From Trichosphaerium sp. ATCC 40318 (taxonomy: Eukaryota; Discosea; Flabellinia; Trichosidae), in the NCBI GenBank assembly GCA_038496445.1, contig JALMLS010000015.1, positions 372,001 through 436,000 of the forward strand: a DNA stretch of 64,000 nt, in the 5' to 3' direction. Shown here piece by piece: positions 34,286 through 47,142 of this stretch (position 1 is its first letter; every line of letters begins with the position of its first letter). The notes below the pieces were generated by a model, which was given only the letters and a program-made list of their open reading frames with translations, had not been told where the DNA came from and did no database searches. Made by a program: the position numbers and the translations under genes.

Positions 34286-36255
34286 CTATTTGTTTGTGCT
34301 TTTAACACTGCTGGAGGCACCAGATTTAGAAAATTTGCTCGTGCTTGTTTTAGGTGTACAACATGCAGGTACTGCCTTTACGCATATTCTGTGCGCTGTG
34401 TAGCCGCAATCTATAAAGGGGAAAGAAAATAAGAAAAAAAGTAAACAATGAGGGGAAATCTGGAGGTGACAGCTACAAGGCAAGAGAAACCTGACAACAC
34501 AATAAAATAGGCTTTGTTAGACAAAACCCGGTAAAAAAAAATACGTACCCAAACAACGGAATCCTTGCTTCCTGTGTACGCCCTAAAGGAGAGTGAACTC
34601 AGTGTTGAATGGGTAAACAAAAAACAGATTTAACAGAAAAAATACTCTGTCGCTACAAACTAAATATAACTAGCGCTGTGGCCAACTCGTACCCAAATGA
34701 ACTTGGTACAGTATTTACAAAAGGTTGGCTTAGGGAAGTATGTAAGTTTGAAATTATGTGTTTTGCCTCCCTAAACAAGAGTTGTGTCAGCGTAACGGCA
34801 CCAAGTAGTTATTAGCTGAAAACGAAAATGTTGACAGGATTTGTAAGTTACATAGTAGGTGACTACGCGCTCGGACAAGCATGTTTCACGAAGAAGGCTA
34901 AGATTTGGGTAGTTAACGTACCGTGTACAATGTTCGCTCATCATAAATGGTCTTCAAGTATTGTATAAGGTTTTTGAGACCTACTATGTACTCCTAGTAA
35001 TACTATGAGCAATGAAGAAGAAAAAAAGAAGACAAACATGTTTGCCCGTTTTTTTATGGGTTTTGTAGAATCGTACAATATCAGGTTTATCTACATCAAC
35101 TGTATGCGCGAAGTCTACTAAACGAACATCGAATTTGATATCTTTTGTGCTTGCGCCTGAGCCCAAACCAGAGATATCACCATCATATACAAGTAAAATA
35201 GAGCTTCCAATAAACTTATACTTTGTTTGTTGTTGAAACCACTTAAGAATCTTTAACAACTTAGGTATCATTGCACCAACTACCTAGGTAAAACCAACTT
35301 TTAGATCAAGTGGACATAAAACAAAAGGAAATATAAAACACCACTGAGACAACAATTTTTTTCTGCTCTTTTGTTTGGTGATGGCGTTCTAACCTCGTAT
35401 CTTATTGATTTGCCATTAGAAAAAAATATTTTAAGCGCTTGATCCATTCGTGTGTTACTAAGAGCTAATCCCCAAGGTTTGTCTTTCACATCGTAAGTCT
35501 TCGCGTCTACTTGCCACGACTAAATGGACAACGTTAAAGAAAGCTACTTTCTTCGCAAGTACTATCCATTTCACGTACCCTTATACCGCAAACTCTGAAT
35601 CCTAGAGCTTTTGAAGTAGACATTGTATCAATACTTGTTTGAACCAATCTTTTCTTAAGAGGTGCATCTTCCTCGTGAGTTTTGCATCCTGAAACAACAG
35701 TAAGCTATACACAAGAACACCATTATTAGTTTATACTAACCCATTTTAAGATCACAAATACACGGATGCTTCATGCCATGCGTCAAGTCTTCCAGTAAGA
35801 TGTAATCTACAATTTTTTAGAATATTCTTCTTTTCTCTTTTTGACTTACGGTCTACTGTTCCAAGCGAGTTCTTTATCCTGGTACGTCCTTTGTACTGGA
35901 ATATATTATTCATGTATGTATTGAGCTTTAAAGGTACCTTTGGAAACATTTTAAGTGTATCAGGAGGCTCCTTGCGGAGCTTTTCATAAAACTCAAATTC
36001 TTTTTCTGAAAAGTGTTTAAGAATCATATCTCCTTGTTTCTTCATTCCCTTTTCTTAAACCTTGACGTTAGAATATAACACTATCCCTATATTAATGGCA
36101 CATACCATCTCCTTTGTGTCCAGCAGCTTGATGATTAAAAGATTCAGCAGAGTTGGTGAGATCCTCACGGACTTTCAAACAAAAATTAATATAAACGGCA
36201 ATAGATAATAAAACTTCCGTAATAAGAATTTTGGTTTACAAAGATAACCGCGCAT
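34286..36255 (-). CDS. inositol polyphosphate kinase (IPK/IP6K family) with C-terminal C1 domain
   Basis: Exons (minus): 36249-36255 (tentative), 36106-36171, 35938-36053, 35850-35895, 35741-35806, 35579-35688, 35394-35519, 35077-35283, 34922-34993, 34693-34770, 34549-34582, 34286-34410. The kinase part has the N-terminal FNHQAAGH, the PxxCDLKMG signature (PCICDLKMG), SSILLVYDG and DFAHT, as in IP6K/IPMK enzymes that phosphorylate soluble inositol phosphates. The last three exons encode a full C1 zinc module (H-x12-C-x2-C...C-x2-C...H-x2-C...C, PTFCKYC, QGFRCLDCG), expected to bind diacylglycerol. If exon 34922-34993 is not spliced, the kinase ends at 34913 and the C1 part needs its own start, which I cannot find. 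No good start codon exists for the kinase itself; see the EF-hand entry upstream. Confidence 0.75.
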
Positions 36256-36258
36256 TTT

Positions 36259-37071
36259 TTAAAGTATTTGGAGCGTATTTTGTAAAACTACAAAAAAGCT
36301 GTAATTCTGTACAAATAAAATCAAGTTGCAGTTTTTAGTACGTACTATCAACAACACCCATTACGCACTCCTCGACAGCAGCCATAAGGGAATTATTCGT
36401 TCTGCACATCGAAATAAATTCTTCTTCCGAGATCTGGATACCTGTGGGTTCTTCTGAATCCCTCAAAGCCGCCAGTTTCATGAGGGTTTTCATAGGGGCT
36501 CCTTTTAGCGTAATACTAAATTATGTCAACCGGAAGCAAGCAATACACAAGGTCATACCTCCCACGTAGTGAAAAAATGCGATTTACAAGCTCTTTTGTT
36601 TCATGACCATCCAAAAACCCGTTTCCGTCCTTATCAAACAGTTTGAAGGCGACTACAACGCGTTAGATCAAAACTAGTGACTTTGAATGTTTTTTACATT
36701 TCAGTTTATCAGTTGAAGAACCAGAGCGAAGCATAGATAAGCCTAGTACAAACTCCGTAAAGTCAATGTACCCACTATCATTTGGATCAAACCTTGTGTA
36801 AACATTTTCCCACAACTCTTTGGTTCCACCTGAGCGCAATGAGCAACGTGTAAACTATTTTGCGTACTAATTGCTGAGAGCTCCTGAATAAACTCGCTCT
36901 TCATCATTTTTCCGTTACAGTACTTCTTGCAAAACTGTCCATGTATAACTTCGAGCTGTTCGCGACTCACTAGAAAGGTAATTAGCTAATAATGGACGGC
37001 AGTCACTGTTTACAGTGTGAGCTTTGCTCTAAGGCAGCCAAATCTGATCCAGTGGAGCCTCCCTGGCCCAT
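36259..37071 (-). CDS. N-myristoylated EF-hand Ca2+-sensor (calcineurin-B/NCS-like), possibly fused to the kinase downstream
   Basis: Exons (minus): 37014-37071, 36868-36969, 36698-36829, 36566-36652, 36346-36501, 36259-36287, all in phase. MGQGGSTGS at the start is a myristoylation signal. Two canonical EF loops are visible (DPNDSGYIDFTE and DKDGNGFLDGHE), with degenerate hands at either side. Length and layout fit calcineurin-B or NCS Ca2+ sensors. The last exon ends only 3 bp before the proposed start of the inositol-phosphate kinase. Exon 36346-36501 could instead splice in phase to 36171, giving one EF-hand/kinase/C1 polypeptide. Confidence 0.85.
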
Positions 37072-37169
37072 TTATAACACTTCAAACACTTTGGTGCTTT
37101 TGGGTAGAAAAATCACAGTCAGTCAAATTAATACATAAAACTAGCGTGTCTGCGGCTCAGTTACCAATC
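37072..37169. promoter_or_regulatory. bidirectional promoter region
   Basis: Only 98 bp separates the start codons of the EF-hand gene (minus) and the ArfGAP gene (plus), so both promoters must lie in or overlap this gap and the first exons. No clear TATA box or CACGTG is present. Confidence 0.5.
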
Positions 37170-39247
37170 ATGAGCGACGAATCAGACAAATCTATAGTGC
37201 CAAAGGAAGAAACAGCGGCGATATTTAAAAAATTACGGGCTCGCCCAGAAAATAAGGTACAAGCGCTTCATTAGGCTGTAGATTCTTAAACCCAGCAAGG
37301 TTTGCTTTGATTGTCCAGCAAAACTGCCAACGTGGGCGTCTGTCACTTACGGTGTATTCATATGCCTGCAGTGTTCCTCAACACACAGAACCCTTGGCGT
37401 TCATGTTACTTTTTGCAGGTACCATATTTAATTAATCTGTTAACGCCCTCAGTCTGTTTCCCCAACTCCCTGAATTTCGCTAATGCGACGTCAGCATTTA
37501 CTTTTTCTTACCACGCTTAGATCCACGCTTTTGGACGATTGGACGAGAGATCAATTGAATGTAATCCTCAAGAGCGGTAATGGAAAAGCTAGGTCCTTTT
37601 TCAGAGAGCACGGTATTGATCCACACAATACCAAGCCAGAAGTGAAATACAAGAGCAGGTGAGTTCGTTTGCGGCTACAGCATTCTTTTTTAACCACGTC
37701 TTAAATATTTTTTCAATCTTCAAACTGTTGTTCGCCAAACCAGCGTACATCTACCACAAACTTCCTTTACATCATATTTTTAGCATTAAAAATTTTATAT
37801 TTACAACTACTTTGCAAGGGAGCGATTTTTTTTTTGACGCTAGTTTATTGCTTAATGTACACTAACGCGTTCATAGAGCAGCGCAACAATACAAAAAGTT
37901 TTTATGGGGTGATAAATTGGATAAACCAAGCAAACCATTATACTCCCCACGAGCGAATGTTACAATCCGTAAACCAATACAAGTAAGATTTCCACTCTCA
38001 TGCTTAGAAGATGTTTTATATTGCAGTAGTTTTGACGCACTTACAGCGTCACTAAAGCTGTATTTTTTGAAAAGTTTTTTATTTTTGTTTTATCATTTTG
38101 ACGAACCATTCAGGCTGCTGCGCCTAAAGTTGCCCCAGTAAAGCAAAACTCCTCTGGTATGCAACTAAAGATGAAGTATTCCACCCAATCGAACACACCA
38201 AAGTCAAATGTTAAGGTTCAAAAGTTGGCAGATGACTTTTTTGACAGCTTCGATTTTAATGATGACGAAGAAGAAGAGGAAAAGGAAGATAGTACACCAG
38301 TTCAAGCTAGCCAGAAAAAGGTTGAAGAAAAGTAAGCAACCACTAAAGAGATACTCGTGTTCGCGTATTTACAGGCGTGTAGGAAAATGAGACAAGAATT
38401 TAACCGTATGGCTGAAGAAAAACCTAAATATGCACCACCACGTGCTATGCAAAATCGGTACGTAGAAGAGGACTCGTAGTGATGAGAATTGGGCTGTTTG
38501 GACTCGTTGGTGTTGACTGTTCGCCTTAGTTCTGCGTATAAACATAGTATCTTCGATGATGATAAACCAAAGAAGACAGCTAATACATACAACACATCTG
38601 AGCGATGTACGTATAGATAAACGAAAAACACCAAAAAAATAATACTGTCTTTTCTCTCTTCATTTTTTTTATGTATTCATTTATTTATTTCTTAGCACGT
38701 TACAACAATGTGTCTGTAGAAGAAACTAGTTACGCAAGAAATAATTTTGCAGGAGCTCAAGCAATATCCTCAAGTGATTATTTCGGTGAAGATAAAGAAT
38801 CCGAATATGAGCGTGCTGAAAGGTTCGTATCTCTTTTCTCTCTATCTGTTACAATGTGTTTATATTTTTCCAGGACACAACGACTATCGCGCTTTCAAGG
38901 CGCTACCGCTATTTCAAGCGCTGACTTTTACGACCGCGATGAGGTACTGTTAACAGTCACATACAAAAATAAAGCTCACAAAAATTAGGGTGGTTTCAGC
39001 AACAATGCAGGTACAGGTGATATTGCGCGACAAATTGCAGAAACTGCGTCAGGTGATTTATCTGCTATTAAAGAGTCCATTGGTGATGGTGTTGTTAAGG
39101 TACGTTTGTTAGCATTAATCCCATTTTTATGAGTTTTGTTGTTAATTTTTTTTGACTGACTCTTGACCTTGTTTTGACGTTTTTATTTTGTAGATAAAAG
39201 AAATGGCAGGTAACTGGCTTGCTTCTTTGCAAGATAATTACGGATAA
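37170..39247 (+). CDS. ArfGAP2/3 (Glo3)-type GTPase-activating protein
   Basis: Exons 37170-37256, 37300-37418, 37521-37658, 37877-37982, 38114-38331, 38383-38457, 38530-38606, 38696-38822, 38874-38943, 38989-39099, 39194-39247; 393 residues in one frame. The N-terminal ArfGAP zinc finger is [14 protein letters not shown]...CLQCSSTHR, with the HR arginine finger. It is followed by SFFREHG and [14 protein letters not shown]. The C-terminal half repeats the Glo3 motif ([22 protein letters not shown]). The family promotes GTP hydrolysis by Arf1 on COPI vesicles at the Golgi. The acidic run EEEEK lies mid-protein. Confidence 0.93.
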
Positions 39248-39854
39248 AGTAAGCGAGCCCTTTTGAAGTTCACAGTTGTATTTTCAAACAAAGAAAGAAA
39301 TTCTCAATTATTTTTTTTCCTTGTTGTTGGTTAGCATAGAAATGTCATTTACTACGAGGCTTCTTTATCATTTTTTTGTATCTTTGAATTTGACATGTGT
39401 GACTACTTCTTGTTCACTTTTTCCCTACATAACAGCAGCTGTCTGACAAGCGCGGTCTTTTTTTTTTGGGTTCCGCGTAATTCTCCGCGAACAGTCTACT
39501 TGATTTATGGCGCCATTTGTATACACGGAAGGCCGCTTTATCAATTCGCGACGGACCTGACACGGGAACAAAATGTTGTGAACATCAACCTGATTTTAAA
39601 GTAGCCTGTACGCGGTTCCACAAGTAAATAAGCCAATACAGTACTCGTAATGGTAGTTTTGCTCCACGCTCTGTAACATTCGAAAATATGTTTTCCAATA
39701 CTATGAATACCTCGTATCTACTGTTATCATCATTTTCATCGAGGCTTTTTTGGGTTGGACCAAGTGACTTTCCTAAAAAGGTGGAATTTGGGTGCACTAA
39801 TGGGATTTGGCAATAAACCAAAGCGGAGAAAAGCTTTCATCAATATAACAACAA
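39248..39854. other. intergenic
   Basis: Spacer between ArfGAP and the dehydrogenase. A 78-codon minus frame (39585-39821) begins only at TTG and has no recognisable family or splice partner. Confidence 0.5.
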
Positions 39855-41073
39855 ATGGGCAACTCAAGCGGAAATTTAAACAGTTCTAGTACTGCTGACC
39901 AAGTAGCGGAACATTACAATGTTGATTTGACTGATAAAGTTGCATTGGTAACAGGTAACGCTCTTATTACTGTAGTAGAAGGTGTCTTATTATTTTTTAA
40001 GGCTCTAATGTTGGTATTGGGTTTGAAACTGTCCGAGTGTTAGTAAAACACCACGCAAGAGTCATTATGGCTTGTAGAAACCTAGATAAAGCCAGAGAAG
40101 CTGCTGCTAAGATAAAAGAGTTAATCCCGGAAGCTTGTATTGATGTTTCAGAGGTGCGTGTAGCAAAACCTATGAGAGACAAGTCATAGACTAGTTTGAC
40201 ACTTATTTTGCGTCTAGTTGGACTTGGCCTCTCTTGCATCGGTCAGACGTTGTGCAACAAAGCTATTAGAAGAGGAAACAAAAATTGACTTGCTGATCCT
40301 AAACGCAGGTAAATAGACCATCTATGGTTGTGAAGTTACTTACTTGGTGTTAGGTATAATGGGTGTACCTCAAGGAGAAACAGAGGATGGTTTTGAAAGG
40401 CATATGGGTGTCAATCATTACGGACATTTTCTTTTTGCAAACATGCTTTTACCTCTTGTTAAAAAAGTACCAAACTCGCGTATTATTTCTGTTTCTTCTT
40501 TGGCGCATGAATGGGGTCAAGTTCAGTTAGATGACATGAAATTTGAGAAGCGAAAGTATGGTTGGATGGCCGTAAGTTATCGTCTTTCCTTTTTTTTTGG
40601 AAAATTGTTGTAGTTCAGATCTCCTTCTAACATTGCTCTTAGGCCTATGGCGCCTCTAAAACAGCGAATATTCTGTTTACTGTAGAATTACAACGTCAGC
40701 TTGCTGAGGAAGGATCTACGACTACTATTAATGCCTTGATGCCTGGTGTTGTAAGGACAAACTTGTTCAGAGAGTTTGGTATTTTCCAACTTGCCATGTC
40801 TCTTTTACCTTTCACTAGCAAGACTCCAAACCAAGGAGCTGCTACTACAATGTACTGTGCGTGCGCTCCAGAATTACAGGGCGTTGGAGGGAACTACTAT
40901 GAGAACTGCAAGGTACTTTTGTTTTTTTCTGTTTGTCAACAACTTGGATCTTTCTTGTTTCGTTCTCTTTGTTAATTTCTCCTTAGCTCACAACTTCAAA
41001 ACCATACACTACCGATCCACAATTAGCAAAAGATTTTTGGGCTCTAAGTAAAAAAATGGTTGGACTAGAGTAG
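39855..41073 (+). CDS. short-chain dehydrogenase/reductase (retinol-dehydrogenase/WWOX-like)
   Basis: Exons 39855-39954, 40002-40153, 40218-40308, 40354-40571, 40643-40912, 40987-41073; 305 residues, in phase. Classical SDR landmarks are VALVTGSNVGIG (cofactor loop, split by an intron after TG), CRNLDKA (Arg suggesting NADP(H)), LILNAG, the catalytic Ser in IISVSSLAHEWG and YGASK (Tyr and Lys), then PGVVRTNL. The family reduces or oxidises lipid-like or retinoid-like carbonyls, and the substrate is unknown. It begins MGNSSG, a possible myristoylation signal. Confidence 0.92.
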
Positions 41074-41604
41074 TAATACTGTAATAAAGGTATTCACAAA
41101 ATATGATTTGTGAGTTTTACATCTCGACTTGCTTTTATTTAAAACAGGCACATTTTGGACAAGATCATAAAATTTTGCGTTTTCTAGGCCACTTACATCA
41201 TAATTTTATGCTCTTGTACAAACTTTTCGTTTTTAGCTAGTATTTGCTTTGCAGTTATCTGTGGGCGCAAGGGTATTCATTACAAAAGTTCTTAGCCCAA
41301 ATAAAAAATGTCTAGTTGAAAATGAAAAGTCGAAATGACACTACAGCTGTTTTGCACTATAATGTGCTTGTGTAACTAAAAGCTATCCATTAGTGTATCC
41401 CCCATGGAGTACTTTACGTTAGCATAAGAGCAGAAAGTCACGTGTGCACTTAATCGGAGTGGCCTTTTAAAAGTAAGCTTAGTGTTAATTTATAAAATAG
41501 CGTTATTTCAGGACAAAAAAGAAAAAATAAAAAAAAGTCAGGAATTGTTTTGACAAAACGGGAACTTCCTGTAAAGGCATAAGCTTACTGTACCACTCCT
41601 AAAC
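41074..41604. other. intergenic
   Basis: Upstream region of the large surface-protein gene. One CACGTG at 41439; no ORF supported. Confidence 0.5.
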
Positions 41605-44600
41605 ATGCGCAGTAAACCGGGCTGCATAATTTTGGTATCGCTTTTAGCGGCCTTACTAGCGACTATCCAAGCATACGACATTTCTTGGGAAAACAAAGAA
41701 ACTACCCTTACTATTCCGCCAGGAGGCTTTGACTTTGTACGTTTGTGCTTTTTGAACGCGTTTTGCGCTTATCATTGAAACTGCTAACGAAACAGGACGT
41801 AAACGCTACCGTTGGGCGAATTGTACTACAAGTAACTGTGTTAAATGAAGAAATCGACATAGAGTACGCTTTAAACCGACAACTTTTTGCATATTTATTG
41901 TAGTGCGTTCAACGTAACAAAAGTGGTTAGGAAACTATACGATGACGATTTTTCAGACTGTGGTGATAAATTATGCTTAAAATTTGATTCAAATGCTATT
42001 TCTACAACATCAAGTGACGGATTCACTTCCACGTATTGCTGGGGTTTAACTACAACTACAACGCTCTTTCAAGGACTGAACAGAAGCATATTAGTATCAG
42101 TTAAATCAAGTAGAGGTGCTTTTTTTTTGTTGTTTTTGCGAGAGATTTACAATTTACGGTTTGGTGTCAAATACAATTTGATACTATAACACAATACCCC
42201 TTTTACATTTCAAACGTTGAATCTTTTGAAGCAAAATTCTTGACATGTCACAAGTTGTCGTGCAACTTTTTTTTTTGCTCCTTCTTTGTCACGTGTACAA
42301 AAATTCAAATTACTATGGTGACAATATTGCTCTTATGACAAACCTCTTGTTTTCGTATATATTGTGTTCATGTATTTGTGTATTATTGCTTAAGTAGTAT
42401 TAATGTGTTGTAGTACAAACAACGAATTTCGTGTTGAAACAAGAAGAAGTTGGTGGAGAGATTAAATTCGCAGGAACTTTTCCTGGTTCTTTTTTTGGTA
42501 TTGTTGAGATACCAAATATCATCAATAACAATAAGCAATCCTTGACAAGACCTTTTTTAAAATGCTATACACAATCAAATGGATCAGTGCGCTTTATAAA
42601 GTATCGTCCACCAACAACATTCTTGTGTCCAACAACAGTACGTATCTTACTCAATTTTTTTTTCTTGTCAATAGTAAAATACACTGTTGTTGCTTGTTTG
42701 CAGTGCCAACGTCAAATCTTTTCATGAAATACCGTATATAACTTGGATAAATACCTCCAATACTTTATACGGTTTGCTTGTTAACATGTGGCTTAGATAG
42801 ACTATGAAGCTTCAATAGGGAAAAATGGAGCATTCACAACCTTTTTGGACGAAGATAAACTTTCGCCAGGAAGCAAGTTTTATGTAGAATCTACGGAATC
42901 TACAGAGACAAAAATAGAGTGTAGCTTTATTGTTGGTACGCTTTACTGTCTGAGTTACAACCGACCGCAACTTTGAGAAAAATTGTATTCAGTTCAATTG
43001 AACAGTTACATCTACTTCTTTAACACTTGCCTATTTTCATTTTGTGACCCTCCACTTTCCTGTTTTACTATTAGCTACTCCTATCTGTATTTTTCTTGTC
43101 ACCAAGTTCTTGAAATCAGTTCAGTACTGGTGGGAGGCTACGGTGACCCTAGTAAATATATCTATTAACTTTGTTCAATAGAACGTATTCCTACACTACC
43201 TGAAAAGTTATCAGTACCAATGTTTATGGTATACTTACTACCTTTGGTTGATCGTGCTCATCCTACATTACTTTCCGTAGAATTAACTGGGACAGCTGAC
43301 GTACTGTTTCTGCTTCAAGGGTTTTACAACACTAACTTTTTTTTGTTCCAGGCGTTGACTATATCAGGCGAGACCTGTAGCAAATATGCTTCAGTTCAAC
43401 ATATTCGTAGCCTCACAAATTCTGGAGGTCATATACTAGTCGGATCTTGCTGTTGCGAGTCTGGATTTGCATTGGTAACATATAATAAGCCTTCAGCATA
43501 CATATCCGAAAACATATCAGCAATCATTACGCAATCAGAATGTATGTTATCATCCTTATGTATAACTGTACTCCATTAATTTGTTATTGTCGTAGACGAA
43601 GTACCTGTGTACGAGGCAGAAGAAGTATGGGATGTTGAAGAAGGTGTATTCAAGGAGGACTTGATGAATCTGACAGCCAGTTTCTTGGCAATAGATTATG
43701 GTCCTCAACCTAATCTTAAGATGCCTATCCATCAAATTACCCTTGGGCGTGGCTTAGCTTGTTTAATGCCTAACCATGATACTCAAAATATGTGGATTGC
43801 TACAGAAAAAAATGTGTCAGGAGCACTTACGCTTAGCGACAATTTTTACGGGTTTTCTAATAAAAATGCATCTGTTGCAACTAATTTTCCAGCAGCTGAT
43901 GGTGCTAAAAGTAAGCGTATTTTATACATGTCATGTGATTTTTATTTACGTATTTTGTTTGTTTAGCTATGGATGTTGTGTTTACAGAAAACAATTTGCA
44001 GCTCTTCCACTTAGACGTTGCAAAAGTGTTAGAACTCTATGGATCAATTTTGACTGATAGCGCAGGGATAAAGCTTATTGCAAAATCCAAGTTACAAAAC
44101 GGAGGTAATACAACATATGGAATAACCAAAGATGGTTTTGATAGTCAGACATACGGAAATGAAAAGGTGACTATGTTCTCTAAGTGCTTCGTGACAAACC
44201 CAACACGTGAACTTGTACGTCTTTTTTTGCCCAAAAAAAAAAGCAAGTATTCCTTTACCCGGTTGTTTCTCTGACATTTACTGTCTTAGGTTAATAATTA
44301 TATGTACTTTGTCCAAGATATTGACTCAAACACGGATAATCAGTTGATACTGGAAAAAGAGAATGAAACAAGTATGTACTGCTCGAACAGATTCTGTCAA
44401 CTATCCAAAAAAACCAAAACTCGCAACAAAAACTTCTTGTTTTTGTTTCTTGTCAACCTTCACATACCTCGCATCAGTAATATTATTAACATGTTATTTT
44501 AGATTTTTACAGAGCAACCTTTCAAAATGGAGAAGTTTATGACCTTGGTGATGAAACAGAGGGCCTGACTCACTATTTCGAATTTGATGTCCCAGAAAAC

Positions 44601-47142
44601 ACTGAATTTTTTTATCTAAACAAGTTCGTTAGTGGGGGAAATGCGTACACAGTATCAATATACTATCCTGAGGACTGTGAAAATGTATGCATATGAACTA
44701 TATATGTATTATATGTAGCCTAAGATATTAACAACTGTTTATGTAGAAGTACCCAACCAATTCTCCTATTGTACTTAATCCGGTTCCTGGAAAATGGTAC
44801 CATTTTCAACACAGTTCTATCTTCTTTTAGGCTAAGTTACCATTCAGGATCATAAATGTTCCAGGAGGTTATACTTGTGATGGTGTTAATGATGAAGAGT
44901 GTAAGCTTTCATTACACGGTATGAATTCTAGACCACCCTAAACAAGCAAGTCAGTTAAGGTTCTATTTAGTTGTTGCAAAAGAGGATTTCGTTGTGCTTG
45001 ATAAAGCACAGACTATAACACCAAAAAATAATACTTGGTACAATATTCCTAAGGAGTTATGGACTACTCATTTTATGCAACCTTTTGGAGATGGCTTGCT
45101 AATGTACTCACACATGAACGAAAACCTTTTTCTTTTTTTTTTTTCTTTTTTTGTACATCTCATCGCAATTTGCGCTGTTTTGTGTCAAGGATAATTGATT
45201 TACAACTTTTAGGAGACGTTCAGCATATCATTTACCATCTCAACGAATATGCTCTCTCACACGTTTTGGTAAAGAGAGTAGAGTACTTGAATTGACTTTT
45301 AATATGTGTCTAAATTCAACAAATGATTACCGTGATATCATTGCTGGTATGTATTTTATCAATATGTTATCACGATTATTATCTCTGCTAACTCTCCTAT
45401 TAATAAAGAAGCAATTGGTATACATAAATGGGTGGTTCTTATGTATGGTAAGAATGAGAGACCTCTAGCACTGACGGAATACTGCCCGAAATACAATAGC
45501 TTCAGAGAAAAAACTTTTTATGTTGACATTGACAGAACAGACGAACCTCTTGTTTACCTTGAAAGGCTTGTTGAGAAGATGAACGGTAGATCAGATGTCA
45601 TTAGAGCACAGTTAGTATCCACAGATGCATTAAAATACAAGAACAGAACAAACGGAATTGGAAATTCAGAATGCCATGAATATTTCAATGCTTATTTTAT
45701 GGCCACTGACACATCTCGCTTGCGTGTCGTTGAACGCTCATCATGTGCGTTAAAAAACCACCTAAAAAGAACCAATAATTAAATCCAACTAACTATTGTG
45801 CTAGTGCCTCAGTTGGCGCCAGCCTCCAATGAGTATCAGCAGTATGATTATTCAACCTACAAGTTTGATCAGGAAGAAGTAAAGTTTGTTTCAATGTATT
45901 TCCCTGCCGTCAAAGGATGTGTTCAAAGCACATATACTACTTGCTATGATGAAGTTGAATCTCTTCTTTTCGCACCTTGTAGAGGTTTAAAAGATATCAC
46001 GTTCTTTAATCCAAACCAGGATAGCATCAACATTCAGGAGTTTTGTGCGTTTCTTCTTTTTGATATGTCAGATGTCATGTTAACTCTTTTTGTGATAGCT
46101 GACGTTACTGTGATTGAGCAAAACATTACGGTTGAGCAATCAAAAGTTAAATCAGCATTTCTTTATGAGATTACACCAACAAGTGATAATCTCTACGTAA
46201 TTACCGAGGACCTATCCGTTACAATGTCGTTTTCAATTTTGGAAGCTGAACAAAAAGATTGCACAGGTGAATCTTATCTTGCGTACGTACTATGAAAAGA
46301 CCAAAACTGTATTTTTTCCCTTTCGTTTATCAGAAAACCAACGCTTTGCACGTGAAACAAGGTTAAGTCATACAGATTGGAATGGTTTAAGTTCCGTAAA
46401 ACGTATTTTCTTTGAACTCTTTAACAAAGCCGTTGTTTTCTGTTCTAGTAGCGAAGTCTTTGCTATAACTTTAGTTTTATTCTTACTAACGGCACCATTG
46501 TAGGACTGTTCAAAAAACAAAGACATCTTCAGAACCACTAGAAAAAGGAAAGACTTACTACATTTTAATGAGTGGCGAAGGATCATTTAAAGTAGATGTT
46601 TTTGTTCCTCCTCCTGGACCTGAACCTGCAAAATACCTTTATGTAAACTACACAGAACCTACTGCTTGTGATGAAAGAGCAGAGTGTGTATCAAACGATC
46701 CATGGAAATATGATCTATCTAAAGATTGTCAAGAAATAAAAGAGGTACCTCTTTCAGTTTCCCATAATCATTGTTAATTAATTTTTTGCAATAGAGTTAT
46801 GATGCCAATAAAGAGCACTTCTGCAGGGCGTTTGGTGGTAATAGTATACCTCAAATGTGTTATAGCACATGTAAGGTCGTAAATGAGGCTGGCTGTAAGC
46901 CATTTTCATTTACTTGTGTCAATGCTCCAGTTCAACATTGCTTTGATATTGACTCTAAACTTATTGACGAAATTGAAGATAGTATTGGTGGTAATGACGA
47001 ATTATTACCTATGTGGGCTTATATTGCAATTGGTGCAGGTGCCCTTTTATTGATTATAACAATTATCATTATCATTATTATAGCTGCAGTTTGTTGTTGT
47101 AGAAAGAGCGAGGAGCCTGCTTCATACCTATCAATGATGTAA
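41605..47142 (+). CDS. very large type I membrane surface protein
   Basis: A continuous chain of short introns and in-phase exons from the ATG at 41605 (signal peptide CIILVSLLAALLATIQA) to a stop at 47142, where a single helix (YIAIGAGALLLIITIIIIII) is followed by a short CCCRKS tail. I resolved the first exons (41605-41736 with donor GTACGT, then frames at about 41797-41860, 41909-42115, 42414-42641) and many later ones, not every junction. The ectodomain is Cys- and Thr-rich with repeated beta-strand units of about 100-120 residues (for example YEASIGKNGAFTTFLDEDK, YDLGDETEGLTHYFEFDVP, WYNIPKELWTTHF). No catalytic motif is seen. An adhesin or receptor is likely. The intron near 42116-42413 is about 300 nt. 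Confidence 0.7.

Noticed and set aside
34166-34432. Plus-strand 88-aa ORF
   Set aside because: It is antisense to the C1-domain exon, whose Cys/His pattern is decisive.
39585-39821. Minus-strand 78-aa ORF
   Set aside because: It has only a TTG start, no splice partner and no family.
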